Origin: Sphingobacteriaceae bacterium
GTDB lineage: Bacteria > Bacteroidota > Bacteroidia > Sphingobacteriales > Sphingobacteriaceae
Direction of reading: 5' to 3'
Assembly (NCBI GenBank): GCA_947458775.1
Contig: CANGZX010000028.1
Span: forward strand, 1-8,165
DNA length: 8,165 nucleotides
The notes under the pieces were generated by a model, which did not search any database, was not told the DNA's origin, and was given only the letters and a program-made list of their open reading frames with translations. Every line of letters starts with the position of its first letter. The stretch's first letter is position 1. Made by a program: the position numbers and the translations under genes. Below are positions 6,900-8,165 of the stretch, in pieces.

Positions 6900-8165
6900 T
6901 TAAAAGCCTTTTCTAACCATCTTTCCCCACGATTTTTTACCTCTATAAAAATCGATATTTCCAACAATACCAAAATATAATACCATCGGATGGTATACTA
7001 GTGGTTCGAGTAATGCAAAACCTAAAAGTTTAAGCAAATCGCTACCGGAGGTATATTTTCGATACGAAAACTCTTCGAATAGTATGGTTAAGGTAGTTAA
7101 TGTTACGGTGTATAAATAAACCATTACTATTATAATTACAAAAAAGGCCCAATTAATAATGCCTGTAAAGGCCATGTAGGTAAATATACAAAGCCCTAAA
7201 ACCTCAATTAAGGGTGCTAACCATTCGAAAAAAAACCAATACGGGTAGCTTAAAAGGCCTAATAAACCATACTTAGGATTGAAAAATAGATTCTTATGCA
7301 AGGCCAAACATTCCATGGTTCCTCTTGTCCAGCGGTTGCGTTGGCGGGTTAGCGAAGAAAAATCGGATGGGCATTCTGTCCAACACAAAGGATCGGGTAT
7401 ATAAATTAGCCGGTAAGGTTTCTTTTGCTGATGCATGTATTTACGCATGCGCAACACCAATTCCATGTCTTCACCTACTGTTTGGGTATTGTATCCCCCA
7501 CAACCAATTACTACTTTTTTATCGAAAAGGCCCATAGCCCCCGAAATAATTAATAAGCCGTTTAAACGACTCCAAGCCATACGTCCCATTAAAAATGCTC
7601 GTATATATTCAATAACCTGAAAGCGTGCTAAAAAAGTTTTAGGGAGATGCACTTTTACTAAATGTCCGTTTTTAACCTCACAAGAATTGGCAATATGCAC
7701 TACTCCACCCACACCAATAACAGGTCTTGAACTATCTAAAAAGGGTTTTACAAGTTTTAAAATGGCATCGTGTTCCAAAATACAATCGGCGTCAATGCAT
7801 AAAATAAGTTCGAAACGAGAAATATTGATACCCATATTTAAAGCATCGGCTTTCCCGCCGTTTTCTTTGTCTAACACCGTAAGTTTTGCATAAACCGGAT
7901 TTTTAGACTTATACACACCTCTTAGGGGCTTACTAAGCAATTGCTCATTTAGGGCAAAGTTTACAGCTTCTAAATCGTAATGCGCTATTAAGTTCGCTAA
8001 GGTTTTATCGGTACTTCCATCGTTAATCACAATAACTTCGGCTTTGTTGTAATGCAGTGAAAGCAAAGAATGTACATTTTCTATAATACTAGCCGCCTCA
8101 TTAAATGCTGGGGCTAAAATAGATACACCCGGTGCATGGGGCGATACCAAAATGGTTTTATAATC
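6900..8165 (-). CDS. GT2 family membrane glycosyltransferase, processive type (5' end outside window)
   Basis: 421 residues and the stop codon are visible; the reading frame stays open to the right edge (DYKTILVSPHAPG...). The apparent TTG start at 8150 lies inside the GT-A fold entry and is not a real start. Homologues usually have an extra N-terminal membrane helix, which would lie off the window. Numbered from the first visible residue, the UDP-sugar motifs are VINDGSTD with Asp49, DAD at 125-127, the GED acceptor/base motif with Asp233, and QRNRW at 275-279, the Q-x-x-R-W signature of processive beta-glycan synthases (cellulose, chitin, hyaluronan and poly-GlcNAc). Three or four C-terminal membrane helices follow (about 305-333, 337-362, 377-400), ending in a basic tail (GKKSWGKMVRKGF). 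It should polymerise a sugar from a nucleotide-sugar donor at the inner membrane; the sugar cannot be told from this sequence. It lies 10 bp upstream of the LTA-synthase-like gene, probably in the same operon. Confidence 0.9.
   Translation of the reverse strand, partial: DYKTILVSPHAPGVSILAPAFNEAASIIENVHSLLSLHYNKAEVIVINDGSTDKTLANLIAHYDLEAVNFALNEQLLSKPLRGVYKSKNPVYAKLTVLDKENGGKADALNMGINISRFELILCIDADCILEHDAILKLVKPFLDSSRPVIGVGGVVHIANSCEVKNGHLVKVHLPKTFLARFQVIEYIRAFLMGRMAWSRLNGLLIISGAMGLFDKKVVIGCGGYNTQTVGEDMELVLRMRKYMHQQKKPYRLIYIPDPLCWTECPSDFSSLTRQRNRWTRGTMECLALHKNLFFNPKYGLLGLLSYPYWFFFEWLAPLIEVLGLCIFTYMAFTGIINWAFFVIIIVMVYLYTVTLTTLTILFEEFSYRKYTSGSDLLKLLGFALLEPLVYHPMVLYFGIVGNIDFYRGKKSWGKMVRKGF

Noticed and set aside
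6890..6973. Longer reading of the LTA-synthase-like gene from TTG 6973, overlapping the GT2 gene by 74 bp
   Set aside because: The added 28 residues are a shadow of the GT2 C-terminal codons. The ATG at 6889 gives a clean start with a 10-bp gap and a normal N-terminus before the first membrane helix.
7325..7893. Overlapping plus-strand ORFs of 61-70 codons opposite the GT2 gene
   Set aside because: They overlap each other and the conserved GT2 motifs (DAD, QRNRW) on the opposite strand, as expected for shadows.
8148..8150. TTG at 8150 as the start of the GT2 gene
   Set aside because: The frame stays open to the window edge, and the TTG is directly before the conserved SILAPAFNE entry of the GT-A fold, leaving no room for the usual N-terminal region. 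The gene is therefore 5'-truncated by the window.

Overview
The window looks like a chromosomal segment of a Bacteroidota bacterium, probably of the Sphingobacteriia/Cytophagia type. The signs are an AT-rich coding style, no Shine-Dalgarno sequences before the starts, Bacteroidota-type promoter motifs (TAnnTTTG), and families typical of the phylum: a periplasmic GH20 hexosaminidase with added modules, a TPR-YaiO outer membrane barrel, and a membrane-bound LTA-synthase-like protein. No tRNA, rRNA, CRISPR array or mobile element was seen, and no gap between genes reaches 300 bp.

The left part (1-3484, minus strand, read right to left) holds thioredoxin reductase (trxB), a secreted multidomain beta-N-acetylhexosaminidase, and the first 62 codons of a lipoprotein that runs off the left edge. 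The spacings are 43 bp and 10 bp. A convincing Bacteroidota promoter lies just before trxB. A weaker one sits between trxB and the hexosaminidase gene, so the last two genes may be transcribed both with trxB and on their own.

The centre is a 120-bp divergent intergenic region (3485-3604). It carries the trxB promoter leftward, and rightward a weaker candidate promoter and a possible 7-codon leader ORF whose TGA overlaps the ATG of the next gene. That gene (3605-4867, plus) encodes a signal peptide, TPR-like repeats and a YaiO-family outer membrane beta-barrel.

The right part (4868-8165, minus) holds a polytopic inner membrane GT2 synthase, whose 5' end lies outside the window. After 10 bp comes an LTA-synthase-like alkaline phosphatase superfamily membrane protein. 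Its stop codon abuts the stop codon of the YaiO gene with no bases between, and a good intrinsic terminator for the YaiO transcript lies inside its last codons.

Taken together, the GT2 enzyme (polymerisation at the inner membrane), the phosphoglycerol/phosphoethanolamine-transferase-like protein (modification in the periplasm) and the TPR-barrel protein (outer membrane) read as a compact candidate system for making, decorating and exporting a surface glycan. The nearby hexosaminidase could be a hydrolase for an amino-sugar polymer, but it lies in a different transcription unit and that link is inference. In all five large ORFs the longest reading begins at TTG or is cut by the window edge. 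ATG starts were chosen for four of them, and the fifth (GT2) is called open-ended.
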